Source: Dipteronia dyeriana (taxonomy: Eukaryota > Streptophyta > Magnoliopsida > Sapindales > Sapindaceae). From it: a stretch of 64,000 nt of DNA. The translations under genes and the position numbers were made by a program. Below, piece by piece: positions 1 through 11,592 of the stretch (positions are counted from its first letter, which is position 1; each line of letters starts with the position of its first letter). A model generated the notes under the pieces. The model had not been told where the DNA came from, made no database searches, and saw nothing but the letters and a program-made list of their open reading frames with translations. Location: the NCBI GenBank assembly GCA_032871835.1, contig CM065303.1, positions 54,722,597 to 54,786,596 on the forward strand, read 5' to 3'.

Positions 1-84
1 ATAGGTGCCTTTTAAACTTAATTTATTATAACGGTGATATCACTGCAAGTGACCAAAAAAAAGGTGACATTCCTCACCATTTCC
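1..84. repeat. Terminal fragment of a long-TIR element (copy C)
   Basis: This matches the right terminus of the element at 34501-35552. Both carry the run from GGTGCCTTTTAAACTTA, through ACGGTGA and ATCACTGCAA, to a GGTGACAT block and a TTTCC end. The rest of the copy lies outside the window to the left. Seen directly by comparing the two stretches; the element class is inferred. Confidence 0.7.
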
Positions 85-373
85 ATTATAAGTTATATCA
101 GTACACTGATAGGAAATCACTATATATAAACATGTCATAATATGTAAATATTTTATCAAACAAGGAAATCAATTTACGGTCTTAAAGATCCATACAGTTA
201 CAAAAAATTGTAAAATATTTATTAGGATTAAAAGATTCAAAATCGTATTAAATCCAACCGGAAAAATGATATTAAATTAGATTGAGCCCACCTTTTTTTA
301 CGAGTCAATTTGAATTCTAGCTCGTACTACATTTCTTGTGAGAACTCGATGAATACAGTACTAAAAAAGAAAC
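85..373. other. AT-rich intergenic stretch
   Basis: No coding region is visible. Around 95-118 there is a short palindromic block, ATCAGTACACTGAT, which resembles the ends of the MITE family found at 22.8-23.3 kb, so it may be a remnant of that family. Positions 374-381 are the left target duplication of the hAT element that follows. Confidence 0.4.
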
Positions 374-515
374 AATACAGATAGGGGTGGGCATTAAGTT
401 ACGATTCGAACCGAATCAAACCGAATCGAACCGAAAAAAGAGTAATCGAATCGATTCGTAAAGTAATTCGGTTTAAACCGGCTTAAAACTTGAAAATCGA
501 ATTGATTTTCGGTTC

Positions 516-590
516 AAACCGGTTTGAACCTCTTAAAACCGGTTTGAACCTCTTAAAACCGGTTTGAACCTCTTAAAACTATTTTGAACC
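516..590. repeat. 20-bp subterminal tandem repeat of the hAT element
   Basis: Three head-to-tail copies of AACCGGTTTGAACCTCTTAA, plus partial copies on both sides, lie about 135 bp inside the left end. Each unit contains the palindrome AAACCGGTTT. Subterminal repeats of this kind are where hAT transposases usually bind, so a transposase-binding role is a reasonable inference. Confidence 0.7.
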
Positions 591-1356
591 GAATAAACCG
601 GGTATATAAGTAAAAAAAAACATAATATTTCTTCTTTACTCTCCACTTACACGACCAGCAGCAACAACCAAGTTCAACTTCTCTCTGGATTCACGACCAG
701 CCTTCTCAACACGTTCGATCTGCTCTGTTTCTCAATTCCTCAACATCCGATCTGCTCCTACAACTACAAGGTTTGTCAATTTCTCTTCTTCTTCTTCTTT
801 TAATTTTCTTCGAATCAGGAAATTAAACTGTAATTTTGTTAACCCACGAACCCTAATATTTTGTTTTTGTTTCACTGATCGTCTTCATCGCCATTCACCA
901 ACCTTCCAGCTTCAGCTCATTTGATTTACTCTTCTTCAACTCTCCGATCTGCTTGAACAAGGCAAAGGTAAATTTTGATTTAGTTAGTTTATTCTTCTTA
1001 AACTCGTCCTAAACTGATTTGTGGATTTGTTAGTGTTTGATTTGTTGATTTGTGGGTTAACCAAGCTTGATTTGTTAGTGTTTGACTGTTTGTGGTTTAA
1101 AAATCCCTTCTCTGTCTAGCTTTCGATCTGTCTAATTCTGAGTCAGATGGGTTGAATTCGTTCAGATTTCTACAATCAGATTTCGATCTTTGTCTTGTTA
1201 GTGTTTGTGGTTTAATTCCGTAGTGTACACAAAACTGATGTGTTGGGTATGGGTTTTGTTCCTCTGGTTTTTGTTTCAATAATATTACAGGAATACAGCC
1301 TTTCAAAAACAAAACTGATGTGCTGGGTAAGGGTGTGTAATCTATGTATAAGATCA

Positions 1357-1358
<2 letters not shown>

Positions 1359-1386
<28 letters not shown>
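1359..1386. repeat. (TA)n microsatellite
   Basis: A perfect run of alternating T and A lies inside the 5' untranslated part or first intron of the hAT transposase gene. Confidence 0.9.
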
Positions 1387-1387
<1 letters not shown>

Positions 1388-1452
1388 GTTTAATTTATGT
1401 ATAATCTGTGTGTAAATTCTTATTATTTCTTTGTATTTGAAATTGTTAATAG

Positions 1453-3765
1453 ATGGAGATTGATCCTAATATGGGTTCAGTGGAAGGGAGTAGTGAATTG
1501 GGTCCGGAAACCTTAGAGAATTCAAGCTCCATTGGAAAATGGAAGGTATCAGATAAGGGTAAACAGGTAGGTGGTAGGAAAGGAAAAAAAATCAGATTGT
1601 TGGATTCATTTTGAAGAATATGTCACTAAAGTGGGGGATAAAAGAGCTAGATGTAAGTATTGTGGTGATTCTTATGCATTGACTCGAGTAGTAGCACAAC
1701 AAACATGAACAAACATATTGAAAAACGGTGTAAAAAATACTAGCCTGTAGATCCCACACAAAAAGTGTTAGTGAAACAACCAACCATGTCAGGTTTCGGG
1801 AGTACTTTAGGTGTGTCAAAAATTGATCAAATAAGATGTAGGAGGGTCTTAGCAGAGATGTTGATACTTGATGAATTACCATTTAAATTTGTGGAGAATC
1901 GGGGATTTCGGAGGTTTTGCTTCGAACTTTGTCCTTTATTTGATCTCTCATCTAGGAGAACCATTGTTAGAGATTTGTATCAATTGTACATTGATGAGAA
2001 GATTAAGTTGAAGGAGTATTTTAATCGGAGTAAGGTGAGGGTTTGTCTAACCACTGACACATGGACATCAATACAAAATATAAACTATATGGTTGTCACT
2101 GCTCATTTTATTGATTATGATTGGCAGTTGCAGAAGAGGATTTTGAGCTTTAGTCAAATAGTTGATCATAAGGGAGATTCAATTTGAAAGTGTATTGAGA
2201 ATGACTTGCAAGAGTGGGGTATTGATGGTATTGATAAAGTTTTCACAATAACCGTGGATAATGCAACTGCAAACACCACTACCATTGGTTATGTGATTAG
2301 AAAATTAAATAGTTGGCAAGATGAATGAGCTGTTTTGGGGGGCAAGTACTTGCATGTAAGGTGTTGTGCACACATCCTAAATCTAATAGTTAGTGATGGG
2401 TTGAAAGATTTACATGACTCAATTGTAGCGATTCGCAATGCAATGAAATATGTGAAATCTTCTCCCAGTTGACTAGATAGATTTAAAAAAGCTGTTGCAC
2501 ATTAGAAGATTGGGACTAAGGGGTTGGTAGTGCTAGATGTTCCTACAATGTGGAATTCAACTTACTTGATGTTGGAAAGTGCTATGAAGCTTAGAAAAGC
2601 ATTTGAGTGAATGGGAGAGGAAGATTTGCATTATGTGAATTATTTCAGGGATGATAATCAAACTGAGCAGAAGCGGATAGGACCTCCTAATTGTGATGAT
2701 TGAGATACTGCTAAGGTATTTATCAATTTCTTAACTACTTTTTATGATATTACCTTGGATTTTAGTGCATCATTGCGTGTGACTTCCAACATTTATTTTA
2801 AAAGTTGGTGCACCATTCGTAATCAACTAATATCATTATCCACCGCAAGAGATCCGCTTGTGAGTAAAATTGTTGTGAGTATGAAGCAAAAAATCGATAA
2901 GTATTGGAAGGGTTTAGAACAAACCAATAACTTGTTGATATTGACAGTTTTTCTTGACCCACGATACAAATTAGGTTATGTGAAGTTTCAGTTTGACTTA
3001 ATTTATGGTGTGGAAGAATCTCAATCAATGATTTTTAAGTTGAAAGGTGTATTGTTAGACTTGTATGACTGGTATAACAGATTTTATGGTACTTTGGGTG
3101 GGGGTGTAAATGAAACCGATGATGTGTTTTCATTAGGAGTTGGTAGTGGACCTAGTGATAACATAGAATTCGGGAGGTTAAAGGCAACTGATAAAGAAGA
3201 TAGTTTGTGGGGAATGAAGCAACAAGAGGAAGATGTTAATAAAGGGAAAAGTGAGGTAGACTTGTATTTGTTAGAGCGTCCAGAGAAATTGAATGAGAGG
3301 TTTGATGTTTTGGCTTGGTGGAAGAATTCTTTAGTGAAATTTCCTATATTATCAATGATTACAAGAGATGTCTTTGCAATACCGGTTTCAACAGTGGCTT
3401 CTGAGTCGGCATTTAGCACTGGTGGTCGCATTCTTGATCCATTTAGAAGCTCATTGACTCATAAAATAGTTGAGGGGTTAATTTTGACCGGAAATTGGTT
3501 GCAAGCAACTTGCCATATTGTTGAACCACGTGTTGTTCAAGAACATGCTCAAAAAGAAAATGAATCGATTCATTTGTTAGAACATTATGTCAATATTGAA
3601 ACTGGTAAGTATTTAATATTTAGGTGGAATTATCAAATTTGTTTTATTTTTAATATTGTTATTTATTACTATGTAAGTTTATTATTATTATTTTGTTTGT
3701 CTTAATCTTAATGTAGAGTATGAAAGTGGAGTGGTAAATGTTTATATGAAACATAAAAATTAAGG
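1453..3765 (+). pseudogene. hAT transposase, BED finger plus hATC domain (dead)
   Basis: A hAT-family transposase of the RICESLEEPER/DAYSLEEPER kind. The ATG at 1453 opens MEIDPNMG. A BED zinc finger follows near 1590-1740 (W-x-HF, then CKYC and a later H-x5-C), but it is broken by frameshifts near 1585 in an A-run and near 1695, and by TAG at 1741. From 1765 the RNase H-like transposase core is readable, with TDTWTS and VDNATANT. It contains in-frame stops at 2185, 2326, 2470, 2503, 2608 and 2701, mostly TGA. The C-terminal dimerisation domain is intact at about 3240-3510 (DVLAWWKN, then STVASESAFSTGGR). The last coding exon appears to run into a GTAAGT donor at 3605, so a short 3' exon is likely near 3715-3765. 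The intact C-terminus beside a stop-riddled core shows decay after insertion. Confidence 0.9.
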
Positions 3766-4500
3766 AGGAACGATTGATGAAGCCGTGAAGGTAAGCTTCT
3801 AATTGTTGGTATATGCATAATTTTCCACTATAATTGTTTTGTTTATATGGAACATAAAGATTTAAGTGACAAATGCATATATAATTTTTCATTTTTTTTA
3901 ATTTGCAGACAGTTGGTGGAGTGATAAAATGGAATGCATTTTTTCTTGTGGATTGTGGAATGTGGTGTGGAAACTAAAATTGAAATGTTATTTTAGTTGA
4001 CTACTCGACTAGTTGTAATTTTAATTTCGAGTTGGATTATTTATTTTTAGGGAGATATTATTATGTAATGTATTCTTATTAACTGTATTTTGAACTATTA
4101 GTTTGGAGTTTGGAATGGATTTATTAATAACTTATTATTATGTAATATGATTTTAAGTGTTTAACTGATATAATTTTATTTTTTAAAAATTATGTTTGAT
4201 TTGTTTTTTTTTGTTTTTTGTTTTTGTTTTGGGCAATTCAAATGGTCAAAATAAGTATCAAACAACCAAATAATGTTAAAAACAAGTTGAAAAGACCTAT
4301 TAAGTTAGTCGGCCCATTAGGCCCAAAACCTAATTGATTCTAACCGAATCGAATCGATCAAATTCAGTTCAATTCAATTCGGTTCACATTCTTATTAGGT
4401 TCAATCCGGTTCAATTTTGGATGAATCGAAAAAAATTAGGTTTAATTTGGTTTTATCCAAAATCGAATCGAATCGAACCGTGCCCATCCCTAAATACGGG

Positions 4501-7035
4501 TTTAACAAGAACATTTTCAATGTCCCATTTCATAATCAACCTATGTAAATTCAACACTTTTGTTTTTTTTTTGTTTGCCTGAATGTTTACCATTTCTCTA
4601 TCACTTATTCTACTTAGTTTTCTATAATCTTTAAAATGATCAATTTTTTTTATTTTTTTAAAAGTAAAATGATCAAAATAGTTAGTTCATAGTACAAAAG
4701 CTCATCTTCAATTTTTTTTATTGCCTTTTATTTAAAATTGTTTTCAAATTATTAGAAAGCTTATTTAAGTCTGTTAAAAAAATAACTAGAATTTCGAGTT
4801 TATGATGAAATGTTTAGAATATTGAAAATACTTTAGAACCTAAAAAACAGTTTTATACCAAACAAATTATATCATCTTTAACTTTCGAGGAGGGACCTCA
4901 ATTTTGTGCTTTGCCCCGGCAAATTAATTACTTTTTCTTTACCAGTTAAGTTTACAATAATAATCTCAACCAAAAAAAAAAAGTTTACATTAATAAATCA
5001 ACCCCGTAATGTTTCATTTTTTCCCCAGTAGCTTTTAAATCGCCAGCAGATCCCAATAGATTAAATTAAACTAACCATTAAAGACAATTTTGTTCCTCTA
5101 ACTGTGACCAGAAAATATGATATAAAAAGGTTTTTGGTCTTTCTGTTGGTTTTGTGACTGCCTTTTTACCGAGTAGGGAATCTCTATTATCTAACAGTCT
5201 AACTTTAATGTCCCAAACAAATCAAATATTATGTTATTAGGGTTTAAATCTGAATTAAAGGCCAGATTTTTTTTGTTTTTGGAATTCCCTCTTTTAGCTT
5301 TTAATTTTTTGACCAAACAAAGTTGATGCCATTCAAAATGTCTAATCCATGGCATGGCTTGCAATATCTAGAACATTGGTTGTGATATATATATTTATTA
5401 ATAAATACACTTTGTTGATCTCTTCTAAGATATGATCAAACATAAATAATTCTGATTATATATTTTTAGCTACCAATAACCTTAGAAAAAAAAAAGTTAA
5501 TTTATAATAAACTAATTAATATTTTTTTAATCCGTTTTATATAGTATATATTATTATATTTGATTAAAACCGCTCCTGGACACTTTCTTTACCGTTTCTT
5601 ATAATTGGTCCAAGGCTCTCTGGAAGGGTCTAAGATTATGTGCTAGAAAAGGAAATCAATTTTATAGTTGAATTATAACTTTATAAGCAACACACATAGC
5701 TCTCCTATTGAATTATTATTTAAAAAAAAAAAACAAGTTGAAATTTGAAAACAGATTGTGATGGTCTCTCAATCGGCTGAGGGACCCCAACGTATGATGA
5801 TCCCACATGGTTTGCGTGGTTACAAAGATACATTGATTCACCATCCCATAAATCACTAATAATTAATAAGTATATATAAATATAATCTTGTATTATATTA
5901 ATGCTCTTTCCCAATAATCATAAATCATTATACAAATGGACCCTTATTCTTCAACCTTATTTTAAGAATCCTCAAATTTGTATCATTTAAGTTAAGCTTA
6001 GAGGGGTTGCGCCTCACGACAATCAAACACTTAGATTCACTCTTTTTCTCTCGTTTAATCTGAAAATCTTCGACCCTGTTTTTAAAATGAAAGTAAACAT
6101 CGAGTATGTATCAATTCAGATCAACTCAAATTGTTTTTTTTTTTATTTTAATATTACATTAATTCAGGGTTTTTTTAGAGGAAAAGACTCGAACCCACGA
6201 TCTCGTAGTGTAGTCGTAAAATGTTTACTATCGAACCAATCTCAACTTATCCAACTCAAACTTTTTGTGAGATAGATACATTACGATCTCACATTTATGC
6301 ATTGGACTGAATTAAATAATATAGAATTTTGTAGAATTGCCCTAGAGCTGCCGCCCATTTCTTTTACATTTTGGTTTTTCTGTTTTATACAAATCAAATT
6401 TAAGACGTTTGAATTTTACGAGTCATTTTGCATTCACACTTCATCACTAAATATCGATGTACAGATTTGGATTATTTGATTTATTATTTTCTTTTCTTTG
6501 ATGGGTAAGACCGTTAGAGGAAGACAGTCCAAATTTAGAGGGGTTCTTAATGGTTATAAATGGCCCCAATAAAAGAGTGACAAATTTGTGAAATTTGTAG
6601 GATAAATATAAGCCGGTGTAGGGCTGGTTCAAGCACATATCATGATTCATGAAGTGATGTAGAGGAAAAAATAAATAAATAAAAAGTGGCATATAATTAA
6701 CAAAAGCTTCTGACTTTGAGTTTGGAGTATAAGCATAAGAGATAGTTGAAGGGTCCAAATCTACACAAGACTTGACCTCAAAACCCTTTTTTTTTTTTTT
6801 GCTTATTCAAGAGGACAGTTTGGGTGCACCTATTTATCAACCAAACATTGTTTTCCTCTTTCTTTTATACAATAGAAATATTAACAACCATATAATTTGG
6901 GGTTTATTTTCAGTTTTACATATAAATATAATTGCAATTACTCCTTACCATACACATCTAATTTTCACACATGTTAGGTTGCTAAGCCATTGTCATTGTC
7001 AGTTCTGTATCATTACTTAGTTGCTCAGTATTAAT
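4501..7035. other. AT-rich intergenic DNA, no gene
   Basis: I see no coding region in 2.5 kb. Two small remnants stand out. About 4889-4920 (GAGGGACCTCAATTTTGTGC) resembles the inner part of the right end of the small hAT at 32851-33870. About 6180-6250, read on the minus strand, contains GTGGGTTCGAGTC, which looks like a tRNA-type B box and could be a SINE remnant, but no convincing A box at the right spacing supports it. The rest is low-complexity A/T runs. Confidence 0.4.
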
Positions 7036-7212
7036 GAATACATTTTGATGGAGCATAAGTGAGTAAAATAAATTCTATAAATCCCAAAATATTAATCTAA
7101 AAATCAACCGGAATGATGTTCGTAGTAGATTATCTATATTAAGAAATTCATGACAAGATGTTGTTACTAACATAATAAAACAAATCATTAACATACCAGT
7201 GATTGGAGTTTT

Positions 7213-8235
7213 GTTTTTTCTAAGACGTTTTGGGTGTCGTTTTGTGATTTCGAGCCTCCTCCGATCAGATTCTGATCTTATGTTCTTCATCAAAGTTGTA
7301 GATCGTAAAATTTTATGCAACTTGGAATCAAGAATCTGGTGATTTGGAGTTTTTTTTCATAGAGTTACGTCCATTTTAAGTTTCTGCATTGGTTTGTCTT
7401 TTATTTTAAGGTTACACCGCCGTTTTGCTTTTTTGGCACTCTTCCGGTAAGATTCTGTTCATTTTTCCTTCTTCAAGATTGTAGATCGTGATTTTTTATG
7501 CAACTTAGAATCAAGAAACTTGTGATTTGGGGTTTTCGACACTGAGTTACGTCCGTTCCAAGATTTCTATTTTGGTTTATTTTTTGGATAGATGAGGGAT
7601 CCCTAAATATAGTGAATAGTGGTCGCTGCTACAGTGTTCCGTCAATGCTACAGTGTTTCCATTACATGCTACAGTGTTCCGTCACTGCTACAGTGTTTCC
7701 GTTACATGCTACAGACTACAGTGATTCGCTACAATATTTTCTACTACAGTAATTCGCAACCGTACTTTTACTACAATATTATGCTACAGTGATTTCACTA
7801 CAGTATCAAGCTCTATGGATCCTATGTGCATTGAGGCCGCTTTGTGTTCTCCGATAGTAGTAGCTTCCATCTCGACTAGTCAGGTTGGTTTGAGTACGGT
7901 GAGTGGAGTGAATTCCTCTTCCCAGGTTGTTCCTCTCACATCTGGTGAGGTGTGTGCTAGAGGTAAAGTTTTTGTTGGCAGGTGGATCCGCCTGTGGGTA
8001 GCTCCCTTGCCTACGTCATCTGTTAGGGGTTCTTCTTTTACAGATCTTTTTAAGGTTGCCTCGATTCCAGGAGATTATGTTTCTGGCCCTTTAATTATTT
8101 CAAAAAAGGGTGGTTATGTTGTTGTTCGGGTGGAACCCTCTGCTTATAAATCTAGATTGGAAGCTTGTAAGTATTCTCTTATTAGTCGAGTTGTCCTTTC
8201 TAGTGGTGAGAAGTCTTGGAAGTTGGTTAATAAGA
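7213..8235 (+). mobile_element. LINE fragment, 5' end present, 3' end missing
   Basis: Collinear with the 5' end of the LINE at 15532-22388 but on the opposite strand. It contains the 5' leader (CTAAGACGTTTTGGG), the repeated GCTACAGTGTTCC leader block and the start of ORF1. It stops abruptly inside ORF1 near 8235, with no endonuclease, reverse transcriptase or poly(A). LINE copies are usually cut at the 5' end, so this is the reverse of the normal pattern and points to a deletion or recombination after insertion. Confidence 0.85.
7618..7805 (+). promoter_or_regulatory. LINE 5' leader repeats (GCTACAGTG motif)
   Basis: About nine copies of a motif around CTACAGT, alternating with TTCCGTCA or TTCCGTTACAT, sit directly upstream of the ORF1 start at 7815. 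The same block is present, inverted, at 21826-21990 upstream of ORF1 in the larger LINE. Its place in the leader of both copies suggests an internal promoter or enhancer array; that role is inferred. Confidence 0.55.
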
Positions 8236-8255
8236 AATTCATGATGAATGTCTAA
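7815..8255 (+). pseudogene. LINE ORF1 N-terminal fragment
   Basis: An open frame of 146 codons starting MDPMCIEAALC. Its first 135 or so residues match the ORF1 start of the LINE at 21808 on the minus strand (shared STSQVGLSTVSGVNSSSQVV). This copy has kept its reading frame through a stretch where the larger LINE has frameshifts. The last residues (KKFMMNV) come from the flanking repeat, not from the LINE. No nucleic-acid-binding domain remains, so it is a relic. Confidence 0.8.
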
Positions 8256-8659
8256 TGAATTGTCTTTACTAAGAAATTCATGACAAATGTGGTTACTGAC
8301 ATAATAAAACAAATTATTAGCACATTATTTAGGATATGATTTTTTACCTAATTTTTTGAATCATACAATATTATTCAAATAAATAAGAGTGCTTTCTTAA
8401 TTATAATATCTTCGTATTTTTCATAAGTAGTTTAGTACTAGCACAACATTTACCACATCATCATTCTTTTTAATTAACTAATTAAGGGCAAATTACCACA
8501 TAAGTTTTGAATACTTTGAAAAAAAAAAAAAAAATCAAGTAGTTTACGAAATTTCCAAAAGCTATCAAATTGATCACTAACTTTTTCACTAATACTAAAT
8601 TTACCTATTCGTTAACCTACTGTTATTCAAATGGTTTCACACATTTTGATGGAGTTTAA

Positions 8660-9137
8660 CACTATGTTTGGTATGATAGAAATGAAAGGAAAGGAAATAA
8701 TAAGTTAATGAAGAAAGGAAAAGAAAGGAAAATATAATATTTTTAACGATTGTTATTTGGATAGTTATGAAAGGGAAGGAAGGAAAAGGGATAAATAAAA
8801 ATAAATAAATAAATAAATCTTATTCTATTACGAAAATACATTTCTTTCAACGATATGAATAATAGATATGTATTGTTATGTAAGGTTACTTTTGAGATAT
8901 TGAAAAATATTTTTGTTTTGTTTTCTTTTCTTTTCCTTTCCTTCCATTTCCTCCTAAATTTGGTGAGAACCCCAATTGGGTGAAACGATAAGAAATTATT
9001 AAATCCCTTTCCTTCCTTTTCCCTCATTTTCTTTTCATTTCCTTTCCCTCTCATTTAACAATCCAAACAAGATATTAGAAATTCATCCAAATCATTTCAT
9101 TTCATTTCCCTTCAATTCCATCAAACCAAACATAGTG
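8660..9137. mobile_element. Tourist-like (PIF/Harbinger-type) MITE
   Basis: A 478-bp element with perfect inverted ends CACTATGTTTGG and CCAAACATAGTG. It is flanked by TAA on both sides, the 3-bp target duplication expected for PIF/Harbinger. The interior is purine-rich on one side (GAAAGGAAAGGAAA) and pyrimidine-rich on the other, so it can fold back on itself. No coding sequence. A relative lies at 46860-47324. Confidence 0.9.
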
Positions 9138-9540
9138 TAATGATACATTAAATTCTATGCAATCCAAAATATTAATCTAAAATCAATTAGAATGATGTGC
9201 CTAATGAATTGTCTTTACTAAGAAATTTATGATAAGATATGGTGTCTGGCATAATAAAAACAAATTATTAGCACATCATTTATGTTGATTTCTTAACTAT
9301 TTTTTTTAGTCAAACAATATTATTCAATTAAATAAGAGTGTTTTCTTAATTATGGTATCTTATTATTTTTTATAAGCGGTGGAACTAGCATAACATTTAC
9401 CACATCATTCTTTTTTAACTAAGGTCAAATAACCACATAAGTTTTGGATATTAAAAAAATTAGTATTTTGTAAACTTTTCAAAAATTACTAAATTGATCT
9501 CTAACTTTTTCACTAATACCAAATTGTAAGGGATTGTTTA

Positions 9541-10483
9541 TTTTTTTTGTCTGAAAACTGAACAGTCATGAATTTTACTAGAGATTGAATAAGGACTGAA
9601 ATCTAAACTTGAATAACATGTTTATTTTTTTTCCTTCACAACTGAATGTATTATCAACACGTTTGTTTTTTAAAAGTAAAATTGTCTGAAAAAGTAATTT
9701 TACATTTATATCCATGTTAAACTATTATACATATAATATGGAATAAAAACAATTCAAAATTAATAATTATATATGAACACATATGATCATGATCTTCTTC
9801 TTCGATTACAAACAAATTTCATTTTTACTAAGAAAAGATTTTTTTTTTCAAAAAATAAAAGGGGTAGCAAGAAAACTCACACAAAACACTAATATATATA
9901 AATACACCACTCTGATATCATAGTAAAGTATTGATGTTAAACATCAATATGATAAGTGATTAGGGTTCTTTTTTATTTTTAAAGCTATTTAAAATAAATA
10001 TTATTAAAATAAAGATTTCTATACCATATATAGTTATGATGAAATTAGAAATATGTTATATATGGGGGATAGTATCAGAAGAAAAAAAAATCGGATTGTA
10101 TTTTATGCAATTTAGTGATTTGCAATTAAGTGAAAATGTTTTTTTTTTTTTTACTTTTTATTCAAGTTATTTTTTTGTATTTTTAAGTTTTTTGACAAAA
10201 AAACAAACAAAAGAACTTAATAATTATGATACAGACCCATTAAGTTTTAAGTGAAAAAAATAAATGATCCCTAACTTTATGTTAGTCAAACGGTCAATGT
10301 ATAATTTATACTTTTTAACTTATGTAAATAAAATAAAAACTAAAAAAAAATCATCTTACATAATAATAAATAATTATAAAAATATACAATAATATTATTA
10401 TTATTTAAAAAAGTAAAAATAAAATCCATCTCCAATATTGCTAGAGGTTGATTCGAACAATCTTCTCAAGTTGAGGAGATCGT
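9541..10483. other. AT-rich stretch, no gene
   Basis: A/T runs only. The open frame at 10036-10254 is a product of low complexity. Around 10214-10290, CAGACCCATTAAGT followed by a CCCTAACTT block echoes the duplicated repeat at 14.65-15.2 kb, so a fragment of that family may be present. Confidence 0.45.
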
Positions 10484-10715
10484 AGAGAGGTTCTCCACGA
10501 TCGTGAAAACAATATCACGGAGGCTCATTGACGATCTAGAAAACCAAGATTGCGGAAGTCATTCGCGATCTGGATAACCATATTGTGGAGGCTCCTCAAT
10601 GATATCTAGAAATCCAAATTGTGGATCGAGGTTCCTCCACGATCCGAAAAACCGAGATTGTGGAGACTCCTCCACAATCCTGTAAACCAAGATCACTATG
10701 AAGGCTTTTACAATC
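10484..10715. repeat. 35-bp tandem repeat with palindromic units
   Basis: About six diverged units around CCTCCACGATC, then GAAAACCAAGATTG, then TGGAGG. The start and end of each unit are near reverse complements (CCTCCACAATC with GATTGTGGAGG), so each unit can form a hairpin. The block is more GC-rich than its surroundings. No coding role is visible. Confidence 0.8.
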
Positions 10716-11524
10716 TGCATTCCTCAATTAGAAACCATATGATTTCTTTTTTAAATTTCTAATTTAATATTTTTATCATCATCATCGATTTTAAATTGAG
10801 GTATTAAAAAAAATCACAACTCCAATCAAAGTGAACCGTTTAAATTAAGAGAGTTTCTCTTTATAATCCAATGTTTTTCTTTTTACACTTCATTTCTAAA
10901 GACACCCAATTCTAAACATTTAAATATATAAAAAATTTAAAGACACTTTATTTTTTTCCAAAATTAACCCTTTAATCTTTTAACACTCTTAATTTAAAGA
11001 CACTCCATTTTTTTAATATTACCTGTTTTGAATACTTTTCTTTAAAAAATTTGAAATAGGAAATGGAAAAAATATATGAAGTAATAAAATAAAATAAAAT
11101 AAAAACTGTTTTTAAGATCAACCTGTGAAAATAGGAAAACAATATTTGTTTTTCTCTTTTGAATTTTAAGTTGAGTAAAAAAAAAATCAATTGAGTAAGA
11201 AAATAAATTTAAATATGTTTTTATGGAAAAATTAATTTTTTTTAATATATATTTTCTAGTGATAGTGATGACTGAATATGAGTGGTATTTGACATTAAAA
11301 AAAAACTAATATCAAATTTAGTTGAACCGGAAAACATGAAAACCTTATATATATAGTCTTTTTCTTATCAGTACGTACTGATAGAATTATATAAGGATAT
11401 AAAATATGAGTTATTTATTTATAAAATTGCTTTGACAAGTGCATACATGTCAAGTTAATGTATGTAAAATGAATGATTCATATGTTCTTATATAATTCCA
11501 TCGGTGCACATTTATGTGAAATTT

Positions 11525-11592
<68 letters not shown>

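Larger units (their letters stand above)
382..4492 (+). mobile_element. Complete but inactive hAT (Ac-like) DNA transposon
   Basis: The element starts TAGGGGTGGGCA and ends TGCCCATCCCTA, a hAT-type terminal inverted repeat. It is flanked by an 8-bp duplication that has drifted: AATACAGA on the left and AATACGGG on the right (6 of 8 match). Length is about 4.1 kb, normal for an autonomous hAT. Both ends are rich in AACCGAATCGAAC-like subterminal motifs. It holds one transposase gene in the plus direction that is broken by seven stop codons and by frameshifts, so it cannot move itself. Confidence 0.93.
7036..9540 (+). repeat. Two-copy tandem repeat (unit about 550 bp) carrying insertions
   Basis: The unit begins near ACATTTTGATGGAG (about 7043 and 8641). 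It continues with AAATATTAATCTAAA, then TACTAAGAAATTCATGA and ATAATAAAACAAAT, and on to ACTTTTTCACTAATAC. The two units are roughly three-quarters identical by eye. The first is split by a LINE fragment at 7213-8235, the second by a MITE at 8660-9137. The stretch around TTAAGAAATTCATGACAA occurs on both sides of the LINE fragment. The units do not encode protein. Confidence 0.75.

Noticed and set aside
6165..6275. tRNA gene or SINE on the minus strand
   Set aside because: A GGTTCGAGTC-like word is present, but no cloverleaf can be drawn and no A box stands at a fitting distance.
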